This document shows positions 1-7,877 of a stretch of DNA of 64,000 nucleotides, piece after piece. Below the pieces are notes generated by a model that had not been told where the DNA came from, did not search any database, and worked only from the letters and a program-made list of their open reading frames with translations. The DNA lies in NCBI RefSeq assembly GCF_963677315.1, contig NZ_OY781939.1, forward strand, positions 1,674,001 through 1,738,000, written 5' to 3'. The translations under genes were made by a program, and so were the position numbers. The DNA comes from an uncultured Sphaerochaeta sp. (GTDB lineage Bacteria; Spirochaetota; Spirochaetia; Sphaerochaetales; Sphaerochaetaceae). The number at the start of each line of letters is the position of its first letter. Positions within the stretch are counted from its first letter, which is position 1.

Positions 1-453
1 ATGGCGCTCGACCACGATCTTGCGGGGAACGACGGCAATCTTGCTGATCACCTTGTCCTCGACCCGCTTGTAGGAAATACCGTCATTGCCGGTGATCACA
101 TCGTCACATCCCTCGGTATGGAATACATCGCATACAGGGGTTCCGGCAGGTGCTGTGCAGGCATTGACCCTTGGGCGCTTCTTCCGGCTGTGTGCCGCAA
201 CCTCGGTGGCTTCCTCTTTCCCGGGAATTTCCGAAAGCACTGCATCCAGGATCTCAAGTTCCTGGAACAACCAGCCGATCTGTTCGGATGAGGGGAGGTA
301 TCGCTCTGCTGTCCTGAGCTTGTACAGCTCCCTGAGATTAGCGATTTCCTCATCCTTTTTCTGAACGATCGAAGAAAGGTTGAGAGCCAATGCAGCAAGG
401 TCCTCACGTGACATCCGGGCTAGGTTTTCCTTCGTGATCTTCATATCGTCCAT
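1..453 (-). CDS. tnpC: IS66 family transposase TnpC, N-terminal part (partial)
   Basis: This is the first 151 residues of a transposase identical over this length to the complete 552-residue copy at 3785-5443. The fragment holds the N-terminal helical region and the zinc-binding-like segment of IS66 transposases. The DDE catalytic domain lies beyond the window edge. It starts at the ATG ending at 453 and is preceded on the minus strand by tnpB of the same element. Whether the complete gene outside the window is intact cannot be seen. Confidence 0.9.
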   Translation of the reverse strand, partial: MDDMKITKENLARMSREDLAALALNLSSIVQKKDEEIANLRELYKLRTAERYLPSSEQIGWLFQELEILDAVLSEIPGKEEATEVAAHSRKKRPRVNACTAPAGTPVCDVFHTEGCDDVITGNDGISYKRVEDKVISKIAVVPRKIVVERH

Positions 454-525
454 GGATGAATGATAGCAGAAAACGAAGGTTTGCTCAATAGATTTGGCAT
501 AAATAAGGTATTTCAGGACATCATT

Positions 526-876
526 TTAGCCTACATATCTTGGATTGAGAACGGGAAACCTTCTCCAGACATCATAGCCTTTCAGCAACAGGAGCAGGTC
601 TGGAATTTCCACCTGGAGCGCCTCTTCCTCGGTGTTGGGCCATCTGAACGATGAGCCACATTCAAGCCGCTTGATGATCTCGACCCAGCCGTTGCGGTCC
701 CAGACAATTGCCTTTATCGTTCTCCTGGTTCCGCCGCAAAACAAGAACACCGACTTGGAAAAGGGCTCGAGTCTCATCTCGTTCTGAACGATGTATGCCA
801 GGCTGGGGGATCCTTTCCTCATATCCGTTACCCCTGGCTTGATGTAAAAATCATAATCCTCAAGATTGATATCCAT
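526..876 (-). CDS. tnpB: IS66 accessory protein TnpB
   Basis: A 116-residue protein of the IS66 Orf2/TnpB family, required for transposition of many IS66 elements but without a known catalytic fold. Family marks are the near N-terminal IKPGVTDMRKG segment, the LFCGGTRRTIKAIVWDRNG core and the FRWPN motif. GGAGGCG lies 6 bases before the ATG. It is identical to 5516-5866. It is followed on the same strand by tnpC after a gap of about 70 bases. Confidence 0.93.
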   Translation of the reverse strand: MDINLEDYDFYIKPGVTDMRKGSPSLAYIVQNEMRLEPFSKSVFLFCGGTRRTIKAIVWDRNGWVEIIKRLECGSSFRWPNTEEEALQVEIPDLLLLLKGYDVWRRFPVLNPRYVG

Positions 877-947
877 TGTTCGCCTCCATAGATGAGAGGT
901 TATTGGTTTTCAGACAGGATTTGAATAGTGATTTATAGTGCGCTTAC

Positions 948-1260
948 ACAAGATTTCTCCCTCAAACTGTGTGGAAAATGTGGCAGTTTTATTTGGTACC
1001 TCAAATCGTCAAATCACGCTTCCAGTGCCCTAAAACGCCGGTTTTTGTGGAAAATGTGACAATTCTTCCTGGTACCGATAATAGACACTTTTTGATCAAG
1101 TCTCGCAAGATTCATCTCTCAAACTGTGTGGAAAATGTGACAATTCTTCCTGGTACCGATAATAGACACTTTTTGATCAAGTCTCGCAAGATTCATCTCT
1201 CAAACTGTGTGGAAAATGTGACAGTTCTTCCTGGTACCGATAATAGCCCAAAACATTGGC
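948..1260 (+). repeat. dispersed composite repeat, locus 1 (four cores, tandem)
   Basis: Four cores of TGTGGAAAATGTGAC (the first has TGGC at its end) begin at 970, 1046, 1127 and 1208. Each is followed by a sequence ending in GGTACC or close to it. Core spacing is 76, 81 and 81 bases. The 76-base step contains the B spacer (with CACGCTTCCAG) and the two 81-base steps contain the A spacer (with GATCAAGTCTCGCAAG). The last two units are an almost exact tandem duplication. An open frame of 118 codons across the array is only a translation of the repeats. Confidence 0.93.
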
Positions 1261-1400
1261 CTTATGCTGCCTCACAATACTCATACCCCTGGAATTTTTC
1301 CAAGAATCCTGTCATTTCACAATAACTTTCTCAGATGACATTTTTCCTTACGGTTGACAACACAAGCATTAAGCCATAAATTATACGGTATTTGTCAAGA

Positions 1401-1456
1401 TAGTTTTCGCTAGAACATTTGATCTGCATATGGTTTAGTAACCATTTTCTAATCAA
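1401..1456 (+). repeat. dispersed repeat, outer arm upstream of IS3-A copy 1
   Basis: TAGTTTTCGCTAGAACATTT begins at 1401 and recurs near 11433 and 13961, each time at the outer side of the composite repeat. Here the arm runs into IS3-A at 1457 and after GATCTGCATA it diverges from the other two. A promoter-like TTGACA near 1354 with an AT-rich hexamer 17 bases later precedes it; this is weak evidence. Confidence 0.7.
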
Positions 1457-1522
1457 TGGTCTGAGTACGATTTAGTTTACACATTTGTGGATAGGCCGCT
1501 TCTGGAGACAGAAGGAGGTCCT

Positions 1523-2137
1523 ATGGACTACAAAAGATACACGCTTGAAGAGAAAATTAAGTTTCTCGATGCACTCGAGAAAAAGCGAACGGTTGCCAGT
1601 GCAGCCAGAAGCATGGGCATTCACGATGATGATGTTTGCTATCGTTGGGCGAGGAAAAAGGACGAGCTGAGAGCCGCTTATGCGTTGTCCTGCAACCCAG
1701 ACAGGCCGGTCAAACAGGTTCGGAGGAGAGGATCCAAGATTCCCCTACAGGACAAGATACAATGCATCATGGCCATAGATGGAGGAATGAGCATCCACCG
1801 TGCTTCCGTGGAATTTAACAAGAATCTTGCAAGCGTTCAATCCTGGTATAGGAGCAAAGAAGAGCTTTTGGCATTATACTATTCCCAGCAGAAAGCCAGT
1901 TTGGAGAAGGAATCATCTCCACCGGATACTGTATGGGAGGTCCAGATGACCAAAGAGAAGGCTGACGAACATCTGGTGAAGCAGTGCAAGGCACTGGCCA
2001 AGGAGAACGAGTATCTGAAAGACAGGGTCATGTTCCTGGAGAAACTCAATGAGATCCTCAAGCAGCGAGGCGGGCCGGTAAAAAAAAAGAGCTCTTCACC
2101 GCAATCGGGCTGTGCATTGAGCAAGGAGGACGAATGA
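1523..2137 (+). CDS. IS3 family transposase OrfA (HTH subunit)
   Basis: A 204-residue IS3-type OrfA with N-terminal helix-turn-helix modules (YKRYTLEEKIKFLDALEKK, then a second HTH with SIHRASVEFNKN) and a long C-terminal heptad-rich region around KENEYLKDRVMFLEKLNEI, the leucine-zipper multimerisation segment of this family. The ATG at 1523 follows AGGAGGT. The frame also opens upstream from a GTG at 1487, but that start has no ribosome site. The last four bases overlap OrfB, and an A9 run upstream of the stop allows a fused OrfAB. Confidence 0.92.
   Translation: MDYKRYTLEEKIKFLDALEKKRTVASAARSMGIHDDDVCYRWARKKDELRAAYALSCNPDRPVKQVRRRGSKIPLQDKIQCIMAIDGGMSIHRASVEFNKNLASVQSWYRSKEELLALYYSQQKASLEKESSPPDTVWEVQMTKEKADEHLVKQCKALAKENEYLKDRVMFLEKLNEILKQRGGPVKKKSSSPQSGCALSKEDE
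2080..2088 (+). other. A9 slippery run for -1 frameshifting (OrfA to OrfB)
   Basis: Nine A residues occur near the end of OrfA. Shifting -1 here enters the OrfB frame, which is free of stops from this point to its own ATG at 2134. IS3 elements typically make the active OrfAB transposase this way. The same A9 run occurs at 12103-12111 and, in the diverged IS3-B, at 6803-6811, which supports function. Confidence 0.75.
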
Positions 2138-3012
2138 ATGTGAGGAGGCTCTGCGCAGTCGCAGGTGTCTCCCGTTGCGGGTTCTACAAATACTACGGCA
2201 GTCATAAATCGACGCGGGCACTGAAAGACAAGGTTATAGCTGAGGCTGTAGATGAAATCCAGCAGCGGTATCATTTCAGTGTCGGATACCGCAAGATGGC
2301 CCCCCTGCTTCAGACCGAATCCGGAATTAAGACAAGCCAGAGAAGAGTCCATAGAATCATGAGGGAGAAAGGTCTGCAGTCCACGGTCCGGCCGAAGAAA
2401 TATACTGCTGAGATATACCTCAGGAGGAAACAAATGAAGGAATCTCTTCCTCCTGACCTCATTCAGCGCAAGTTCTTCTCCCTTGAGCCTTTCAAACGGC
2501 TGGTTGAGGACATCACCTACCTGCCGTGTCTTGAGCAGATGATGTACCTGAACTCCATCGAGGATCTGTTCAACGGGGAGATTCCTGCATACGCAATCTC
2601 GGAGATGGTTGATTCCAAGCTCTGCACGGATACTGTCGACATCCTGGCCGGGAAGATCGATGATACCCAAGGCGCCATTCTGCACAGCGACCTCGGCTCC
2701 ACATATCTGTCGTATGCATACAGGGATCTCCTGGAGAAGCTCGGCATACGCATAAGCCTGGGAGAGGTATGCTATGATAATGCGGCGATGGAATCGCTTA
2801 ACAGCATAATCAAGACCGAATGCCTCTACTGCCGATTCGGGAAAAGCAACGTAAAGAACCATAAGGTGCCCAAGAAGGATGTGATCGCAGCGGTCGTCGA
2901 GTTCATCGAATACTACAACACAACACGCCCCAAGGAGAGCCTGGGATTCATGTCACCCGTTGAATTCCGGCTCAGGAATCCCAAAGGCACATACCCTGTT
3001 GTTATATCCTAG
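2134..3012 (+). CDS. IS3 family transposase OrfB (DDE integrase core)
   Basis: A 292-residue rve-type integrase. The catalytic acidic residues are visible as D126 (VEDITYL), D186 (LHSDLGSTY) and E220 (NAAMESLN). Only 33 residues separate the second D from E, whereas the IS3 standard, and the related IS3-B here, has 35: two codons are missing beside LGEVCYDN. It has an ATGA overlap with OrfA and can also be made by frameshifting. It is identical to 12157-13035. A 327-codon open frame on the opposite strand is a shadow. Confidence 0.93.
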   Translation: MNVRRLCAVAGVSRCGFYKYYGSHKSTRALKDKVIAEAVDEIQQRYHFSVGYRKMAPLLQTESGIKTSQRRVHRIMREKGLQSTVRPKKYTAEIYLRRKQMKESLPPDLIQRKFFSLEPFKRLVEDITYLPCLEQMMYLNSIEDLFNGEIPAYAISEMVDSKLCTDTVDILAGKIDDTQGAILHSDLGSTYLSYAYRDLLEKLGIRISLGEVCYDNAAMESLNSIIKTECLYCRFGKSNVKNHKVPKKDVIAAVVEFIEYYNTTRPKESLGFMSPVEFRLRNPKGTYPVVIS

Positions 3013-3235
3013 GGGGAAGATCGATACTTCTTTACAGAGGAGCGGTTCATGCACATGAAGCAACATGCAGGACGCAGGATGAGAATTATGGAGCCTCATA
3101 TTGACAGGAAGGGAATAGAGATGGACTATAAGTCTGGATGGAGTTGTAAACCAGTATGGTTGCAGTCACTGAAAAAGTGTCTCCAAATCGAGCTCCTGTC
3201 CACAAGAAAGTGTCTACTATAACGTACTCATAGCA

Positions 3236-3365
3236 TAGGTCTCTTAAGATTTCACCCTCAAACTGTGTGGAAAATGTGACAGTTCTACCCGGTACCTCAA
3301 ATCGCCAAATCATGCTTTCAGTGGGCTAAAAGGGCGTTTTTTGTGGAAAATGTGACAATTCTTCC
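3236..3365 (+). repeat. dispersed composite repeat, locus 2, interrupted by IS66-A
   Basis: Cores begin at 3266 and 3342 (76 bases apart), with GGTACC after the first. The second is cut within its ATTCTTCC segment by IS66-A copy 2. The missing end of the unit continues at 5938 beyond the element, so the repeat was present before the IS66 insertion. Confidence 0.93.
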
Positions 3366-3453
3366 GTAAGCGCACTATAAATCGCTCTTAATCAACCGAA
3401 TCTCCTTCAATAGAATGAACACAATCATCAATCAAGGAAAGGAGAAGTAATCG

Positions 3454-3792
3454 ATGCACTATCACACCTATACAAGGAAAGAGAAGCTTGCTCACCTGGA
3501 GCGGGCAAAAGCCGTCAGAGAAGAAGGAAAAGGATCCTTCTTGTCATACGCTCAAACCGCAGGAATAGGAAGAAGCATCTTCTACAAGTGGATGCATACA
3601 TATGGGTATTATGAGGAAGACTACGACCCCAAGCCTATCATTCCCTTCGTCGGTTTGGGTAAGCCATTGGATAAACAACCGGCTGGGGACCAGAAGTTGG
3701 TAGTGCATGTCTTTGGTGCGAAAATCGAGGTAAGCCTGTCAGGCAATTTCCTGGAATTGCTTCAAGGCATACGGATTGAGAGCTCTATCTAG
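3454..3792 (+). CDS. tnpA: IS66 TnpA-like accessory protein, in reverse orientation
   Basis: A 112-residue protein. The N-terminal half looks like a helix-turn-helix (IGRSIFYKWMHTYG near residue 42) and the C-terminal half has a short beta-rich segment, KIEVSLSGNFLELLQGI, matching the end of IS66 TnpA proteins. GGAAAGGAGAAG lies just before the ATG. In standard IS66 elements tnpA, tnpB and tnpC run in one direction. Here this gene is convergent with tnpC and overlaps its 3' end by 8 bases. The TnpA assignment is from resemblance and element context. Confidence 0.75.
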   Translation: MHYHTYTRKEKLAHLERAKAVREEGKGSFLSYAQTAGIGRSIFYKWMHTYGYYEEDYDPKPIIPFVGLGKPLDKQPAGDQKLVVHVFGAKIEVSLSGNFLELLQGIRIESSI

Positions 3793-5443
3793 TGGCGCCA
3801 ACGAAGTTGTATACCGTGGTTCTCTGTGGATCAGGTTTAGCATTCAAACGCCTGTTTCTCAGCTCATCCAGTATTGAGAGATCAATGTTCCACGGCAGCA
3901 GGGCCTCACGCTGCTCGTCGGTGCTGCAGCCGGGACCGAAGGTACAGAGGGCCTCCACATAATCCATTGGATTGAGGGAAGATCGTTTGGCCGTCTCTAT
4001 CATTGAGTAGAAGAAGGCTGAGGCATCTGCTCCATCGACGGATTGGGAAAAAAGCCAATTTTTGCGACCTGTCGCAAATGCTTTGGCCACCAATTCGCAC
4101 GAATTGTTCGAAGGGGTCGCCTCGACAACATCCAGGTAGGTCCTCATGTACGGCTTGTAGGTGTACAGGTAGTCAAGGGCCTTTCCCATCGCCCCTTTCG
4201 GGGAGTACTGCCTGCGGGTGTCCTCGGCCATGGCATACACATTGTCGATGACCTCTTCGGATTCCTGCTTTCTGGCGGCAAGGAACTGCTCTGTTGAGAT
4301 TTCCCCGCAACGGAGCATCTTCCTGTACTGCTCATCGATGTCATAGAGCTTGGCCACTTCCTTGACAATCTCCAGTGCATGCATGTCATGCTTGTTGAGC
4401 TTGAGGATCTTCTTCAGCTGTCGTACTGCATGGACCCAGCAGACGCAATGCTTGTCATAGGTGAGATATCCCTTGAGCCCATCGGTCATCAGGTGGGATG
4501 TGTAGCCATGCTTGGTCATATCCTCGAACAATACCTCACGTGAACGGCCCTGGATGTAGTCCAGCAGCACGAGACTCTGGGTCTTGCGCGTCTGCACGTC
4601 GTAGGTGTCGCCTATGGTTATGTACATGAACCCGTTCTTCGAAACCTTGCCCGAAGGGCCCTTCACATTCAGCACCGAGACCCTGGTCTCGTCCTTGCTT
4701 ATGAATGCCGAACGGTAGACCCGCTTCTTGAGGTACTCCACAAAGGGAAGCAACTCCTCGTAGTAGGTTATCACCCAGGAGGCCAGCTTCTGCCTTGGGA
4801 GGAAGTAGCCATCCCTGCGGAAGATTTCCTCCTGCCGGTACAGGGGAAGGTGGTCGTCAAACTTGCTGACCACCACACCCGCCACCAGGCTGGGGGATGC
4901 CCCTAGCGTCGATGTTTTGGAAGGAAAGAGGATCCTCTTGTTGTTGTCCCTGTCCGCTTCCACATCAAGTGTGCGGTACTGGGGATAGTGATGGCGCTCG
5001 ACCACGATCTTGCGGGGAACGACGGCAATCTTGCTGATCACCTTGTCCTCGACCCGCTTGTAGGAAATACCGTCATTGCCGGTGATCACATCGTCACATC
5101 CCTCGGTATGGAATACATCGCATACAGGGGTTCCGGCAGGTGCTGTGCAGGCATTGACCCTTGGGCGCTTCTTCCGGCTGTGTGCCGCAACCTCGGTGGC
5201 TTCCTCTTTCCCGGGAATTTCCGAAAGCACTGCATCCAGGATCTCAAGTTCCTGGAACAACCAGCCGATCTGTTCGGATGAGGGGAGGTATCGCTCTGCT
5301 GTCCTGAGCTTGTACAGCTCCCTGAGATTAGCGATTTCCTCATCCTTTTTCTGAACGATCGAAGAAAGGTTGAGAGCCAATGCAGCAAGGTCCTCACGTG
5401 ACATCCGGGCTAGGTTTTCCTTCGTGATCTTCATATCGTCCAT
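3785..5443 (-). CDS. tnpC: IS66 family transposase TnpC
   Basis: A 552-residue IS66 transposase. The N-terminal region (about 1-150) is helical with a cysteine-containing zinc-binding-like segment. The central DDE domain shows FISKDETR, LMTDGLKGY and, near the C-terminus, NNSCELVAKAFATGRKNW, the positions expected for the D, D and E of the family. The C-terminal IS66 tail (FFYSMIETAKRSSLNP, LPWN) is present. The start is the ATG at 5443; a second in-frame ATG lies three codons on. tnpB lies upstream on the same strand. Confidence 0.95.
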   Translation of the reverse strand: MDDMKITKENLARMSREDLAALALNLSSIVQKKDEEIANLRELYKLRTAERYLPSSEQIGWLFQELEILDAVLSEIPGKEEATEVAAHSRKKRPRVNACTAPAGTPVCDVFHTEGCDDVITGNDGISYKRVEDKVISKIAVVPRKIVVERHHYPQYRTLDVEADRDNNKRILFPSKTSTLGASPSLVAGVVVSKFDDHLPLYRQEEIFRRDGYFLPRQKLASWVITYYEELLPFVEYLKKRVYRSAFISKDETRVSVLNVKGPSGKVSKNGFMYITIGDTYDVQTRKTQSLVLLDYIQGRSREVLFEDMTKHGYTSHLMTDGLKGYLTYDKHCVCWVHAVRQLKKILKLNKHDMHALEIVKEVAKLYDIDEQYRKMLRCGEISTEQFLAARKQESEEVIDNVYAMAEDTRRQYSPKGAMGKALDYLYTYKPYMRTYLDVVEATPSNNSCELVAKAFATGRKNWLFSQSVDGADASAFFYSMIETAKRSSLNPMDYVEALCTFGPGCSTDEQREALLPWNIDLSILDELRNRRLNAKPDPQRTTVYNFVGATR

Positions 5444-5515
5444 GGATGAATGATAGCAGAAAACGAAGGTTTGCTCAATAGATTTGGCATAAATAAGGTA
5501 TTTCAGGACATCATT

Positions 5516-5866
5516 TTAGCCTACATATCTTGGATTGAGAACGGGAAACCTTCTCCAGACATCATAGCCTTTCAGCAACAGGAGCAGGTCTGGAATTTCC
5601 ACCTGGAGCGCCTCTTCCTCGGTGTTGGGCCATCTGAACGATGAGCCACATTCAAGCCGCTTGATGATCTCGACCCAGCCGTTGCGGTCCCAGACAATTG
5701 CCTTTATCGTTCTCCTGGTTCCGCCGCAAAACAAGAACACCGACTTGGAAAAGGGCTCGAGTCTCATCTCGTTCTGAACGATGTATGCCAGGCTGGGGGA
5801 TCCTTTCCTCATATCCGTTACCCCTGGCTTGATGTAAAAATCATAATCCTCAAGATTGATATCCAT
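5516..5866 (-). CDS. tnpB: IS66 accessory protein TnpB
   Basis: A 116-residue TnpB identical to 526-876. It shows the MRKG, LFCGG and FRWPN marks of the family and has GGAGGCG before the ATG. It is the first gene of the minus-strand tnpB-tnpC pair of the complete IS66-A element. Confidence 0.94.
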   Translation of the reverse strand: MDINLEDYDFYIKPGVTDMRKGSPSLAYIVQNEMRLEPFSKSVFLFCGGTRRTIKAIVWDRNGWVEIIKRLECGSSFRWPNTEEEALQVEIPDLLLLLKGYDVWRRFPVLNPRYVG

Positions 5867-5937
5867 TGTTCGCCTCCATAGATGAGAGGTTATTGGTTTT
5901 CAGACAGGATTTGAATAGTGATTTATAGTGCGCTTAC

Positions 5938-6271
5938 ATTCTTCCTGGTACCGATAGTACATGCAAGTATGGCATGAAAAGGAGATTCTCTCAATTCCCA
6001 TATTCTCTGGCATTGCTGTGGAAAATGTGACAGTTCTACCCGGTACCTCAAATCGCCAAATCACGCTTCCAGTGCCCTAAAATGCCGCTTTTTGTGGAAA
6101 ATGTGACAATTCTTCCTGGTACCGATGATATCGCAAGATCCATCTCTCAAACTGTGTGGAAAATGTGACAGTTCTACCTGGTACCTCGAATCGCCAAATC
6201 ACGCTTCCAGGGGCCTAAAATACCGATTTTTGTGGAAAATGTGACAATTCTTCCTGGTACCGATGAAAGGC
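5938..6271 (+). repeat. dispersed composite repeat, locus 3 (four cores)
   Basis: It opens with the target duplication ATTCTTCC and GGTACC left by IS66-A, then a short unique stretch. Cores follow at 6017, 6093, 6155 and 6231 (76, 62 and 76 bases apart). The 62-base step has a shortened A spacer. A stretch near 5962 (GCAAGTATGGCATGAAAAGG) resembles one near 13772 in the gene-less region. Confidence 0.9.
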
Positions 6272-6359
6272 AAACCAGTATGGTTGCAGTCACTGAAAAA
6301 GTGTCTCAAAATCGAGCTCCTGTCCACAAGAAAGTGTCTACTATAACGTACTCATAGCA
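6272..6359 (+). mobile_element. solo right end of an IS3-A element (88 bp)
   Basis: These 88 bases match the right end of IS3-A (3148-3235) apart from one substitution and stop exactly at the terminal CA. No left end or genes of this copy remain. It abuts the truncated IS3-B at 6360, so an IS3-A copy probably once sat inside the IS3-B orfA and most of it was later deleted along with the start of IS3-B. Confidence 0.85.
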
Positions 6360-6866
6360 GTATGCTATTCTTGGGTGAGAAAGAAGGATGAGCTTAGGGC
6401 AGGATACAAATTGTCGCTCATACCTCACGATCCCCTTCCACAGGTTAAATGCGATCGTTCGAAGATTCCTCTGGAGGAGAAAGTCCAATGCATCTTGGCA
6501 ATCGATGCAGGACTCAGCATCCATCGAGTTTCCTTGGAGTTCAACAAAAACCTATCCTCCGTACAGAACTGGTATCGAAGCAAAGATGAGCTTTTGGCAC
6601 TATACTATTCCCAGCAGCACCCCAGTGAATCGGATACGCCGTCGCTTGAGGCTGCCTGGGAGGTCCAGATGGACAAGGAACAATCCGACAAGGAACTGGT
6701 GAAGAAAAACAAGGCATTGGCCAAGGAAAATGAATACCTGAAGGACAAGGTTGCTTACCTTGAGAACCTGAACAAGATCCTCAAGGAACGTACCGGTCCC
6801 GCAAAAAAAAAGAATATTTCCTTGCAATCGAGCGATGCCTCACCTATTCAGGACGGAGAAATATAA
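6360..6866 (+). pseudogene. IS3 OrfA, 5' truncated
   Basis: The frame begins at VCYSWVRKKDEL, matching about residue 50 onward of the intact IS3-A OrfA. It keeps the second HTH (SIHRVSLEFNKN) and the coiled-coil region (KENEYLKDKVAYLENLNKI). The first HTH is lost. A GTG at 6375 could in principle start a 163-residue protein, but no ribosome site precedes it. The A9 run at 6803-6811 is retained. Confidence 0.85.
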
Positions 6867-7780
6867 GGAGGCTCTGCGCCGTTGCCGGAGTATCCAGATG
6901 CGGGTTCTACAAATACCAGCATCGTGATTCAAAGAAACTGCAGGAGGACGATGTGATTGGCCAGGCTATCTCGAAGCTGCAGGAAGAGCATCACGACAGT
7001 ATTGGTTACCGGCATATGGTTACGCTTCTAGAGAAGGACACAGGAAAGAAACTGGGTTCCCGGCGTATCCGCAGGATCATGAAAGAAAAGGAACTGCAGT
7101 CCGCTGTACGGAGAAAGAAATACTCCGATGAGGTCTACATCAGGAGAAGGAAGATGAAGGAATCACTTCCTCCTGATCTCATCCAGAGGCATTTCTACGC
7201 ACTTGAGCCATACAAGCGGATGGTGGAGGATATTACCTATCTTCCCTGCATTGAGCAGACCTATTATCTCAATGCGATTGCAGATCTGTACAACGGGGAA
7301 ATCCTGGCATACACCATTTCTGATTCAGTGGATACCAAGTTGTGCACAGATACGGTAAAGGCCCTCATGAACCGGATCAAGTGTATTGCAGGTGCAGTTC
7401 TCCATAGTGATGGAGGTTCAACCTACCAGTCTTATGCCTACAGATCATTGCTGGAAGCACTCGGGATCCGGATGAGCCTGGGCAAGACAGGAATCTGCTA
7501 CGATAACGCGGCGATGGAGTCCCTCAATGGGATCATCAAGACTGAATGCCTCTACTGCAGGTTCGGCAAGAGCAATGTAAAGAACCGAAGGATACCCAAG
7601 CGAGATATCATCCCGGCAGTGGAAGCCTTCATTGAGTTCTACAATACAGAACGACCAAAGGAACGGCTAGGATTTCTTTCTCCCGTTGAGTTCAGGCTCA
7701 GGAATCCGAAAGGGACCTACCCGATGGTTGTGGAACAGGAGAAAGGCTTGACAGAACAGGAAAACGGCAAGACGATATAG
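6812..7780 (+). CDS. IS3 family transposase OrfB, frameshift-dependent
   Basis: The frame is open from the A9 run at 6803-6811 to the stop at 7780. At the place where IS3-A has the OrfB ATG this copy has ATA, so there is no normal start near RRLCAVAGVSRCGFYKY; the next candidate is a GTG at 6953. Full OrfB could only come from -1 frameshifting. The integrase triad is complete with the standard 35-residue spacing: VEDITYL, LHSDGGSTY and NAAMESLN. With orfA truncated, the element is probably not autonomous. Confidence 0.85.
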   Translation, partial: EYFLAIERCLTYSGRRNIRRLCAVAGVSRCGFYKYQHRDSKKLQEDDVIGQAISKLQEEHHDSIGYRHMVTLLEKDTGKKLGSRRIRRIMKEKELQSAVRRKKYSDEVYIRRRKMKESLPPDLIQRHFYALEPYKRMVEDITYLPCIEQTYYLNAIADLYNGEILAYTISDSVDTKLCTDTVKALMNRIKCIAGAVLHSDGGSTYQSYAYRSLLEALGIRMSLGKTGICYDNAAMESLNGIIKTECLYCRFGKSNVKNRRIPKRDIIPAVEAFIEFYNTERPKERLGFLSPVEFRLRNPKGTYPMVVEQEKGLTEQENGKTI

Positions 7781-7877
7781 GTGTTGATGGTTGTAAACCA
7801 CAACGGTGGCAGTCGAGGAGAAAGTGTCTCCAAAGCGCGCGCCGTCACTTCAAAAAGTGTAAACTATAGCGTAACCA

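Larger units (their letters stand above)
1..947 (-). mobile_element. IS66-type element (IS66-A), copy 1, cut by window start
   Basis: Bases 1-947 repeat 4991-5937 of the complete copy downstream. Only the right-hand part is in the window: the N-terminal portion of tnpC, all of tnpB and the terminal inverted repeat at 930-947 (GATTTATAGTGCGCTTAC). The flanking DNA from 948 enters the dispersed repeat family. The presumed duplicated target base run begins at 948, but the partner side is outside the window and cannot be checked. Confidence 0.93.
1457..3235 (+). mobile_element. IS3-family element (IS3-A), copy 1
   Basis: A 1779-bp element with two overlapping reading frames and TG...CA ends. The left end reads TGGTCTGAGTACG and the right end, read inward, TGCTATGAGTACG; both continue into related TAGT-ACAC stretches. 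It is identical to 11480-13258. The ends were placed by comparing the two copies with the unoccupied site near 13999-14030. Unlike copy 2, no target duplication is seen here (CAA on the left, TAG on the right), which points to later rearrangement or deletion beside this copy. Confidence 0.9.
3366..5937. mobile_element. IS66-type element (IS66-A), copy 2, complete
   Basis: A 2572-bp element bounded by 18-bp perfect inverted repeats (GTAAGCGCACTATAAATC). It is flanked by a perfect 8-bp target duplication, ATTCTTCC, at 3358-3365 and 5938-5945. Both the GTAA start and the 8-bp duplication are typical of IS66. The gene order is unusual: tnpA on the plus strand at one end faces tnpC and tnpB on the minus strand. 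The element sits inside the dispersed repeat core, which reads continuously if it is removed. Confidence 0.96.
6360..7877 (+). mobile_element. diverged IS3-family element (IS3-B), 5' truncated
   Basis: This relative of IS3-A lacks its left end and about the first 50 codons of orfA. The right end is near 7877 (GTAAACTATAGCGTAACCA) and runs straight into the B-spacer part of the dispersed repeat (TATCACGCTTCCAG), so the element had inserted within a repeat copy. The internal frames are otherwise open. Confidence 0.85.

Noticed and set aside
948..1260. Possible CRISPR array (30-base direct repeats with 45-50 base spacers)
   Set aside because: The spacers are themselves repeated at several loci, spacing is long, and no cas gene is in the window.
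969..1325. 118-codon plus-strand ORF with repeated protein motif (ENVTILPGTDN)
   Set aside because: It is only the translation of the DNA repeat, without a ribosome site.
1879..2862. 327-codon minus-strand ORF, and the same at 11902-12885
   Set aside because: Antisense shadow of IS3-A orfB, which has the integrase motifs.
1..5937. Composite transposon made by two IS66-A copies around IS3-A copy 1
   Set aside because: The left copy is cut by the window edge and no outer target duplication can be seen. The inner DNA is repeats and IS3 with no cargo gene.
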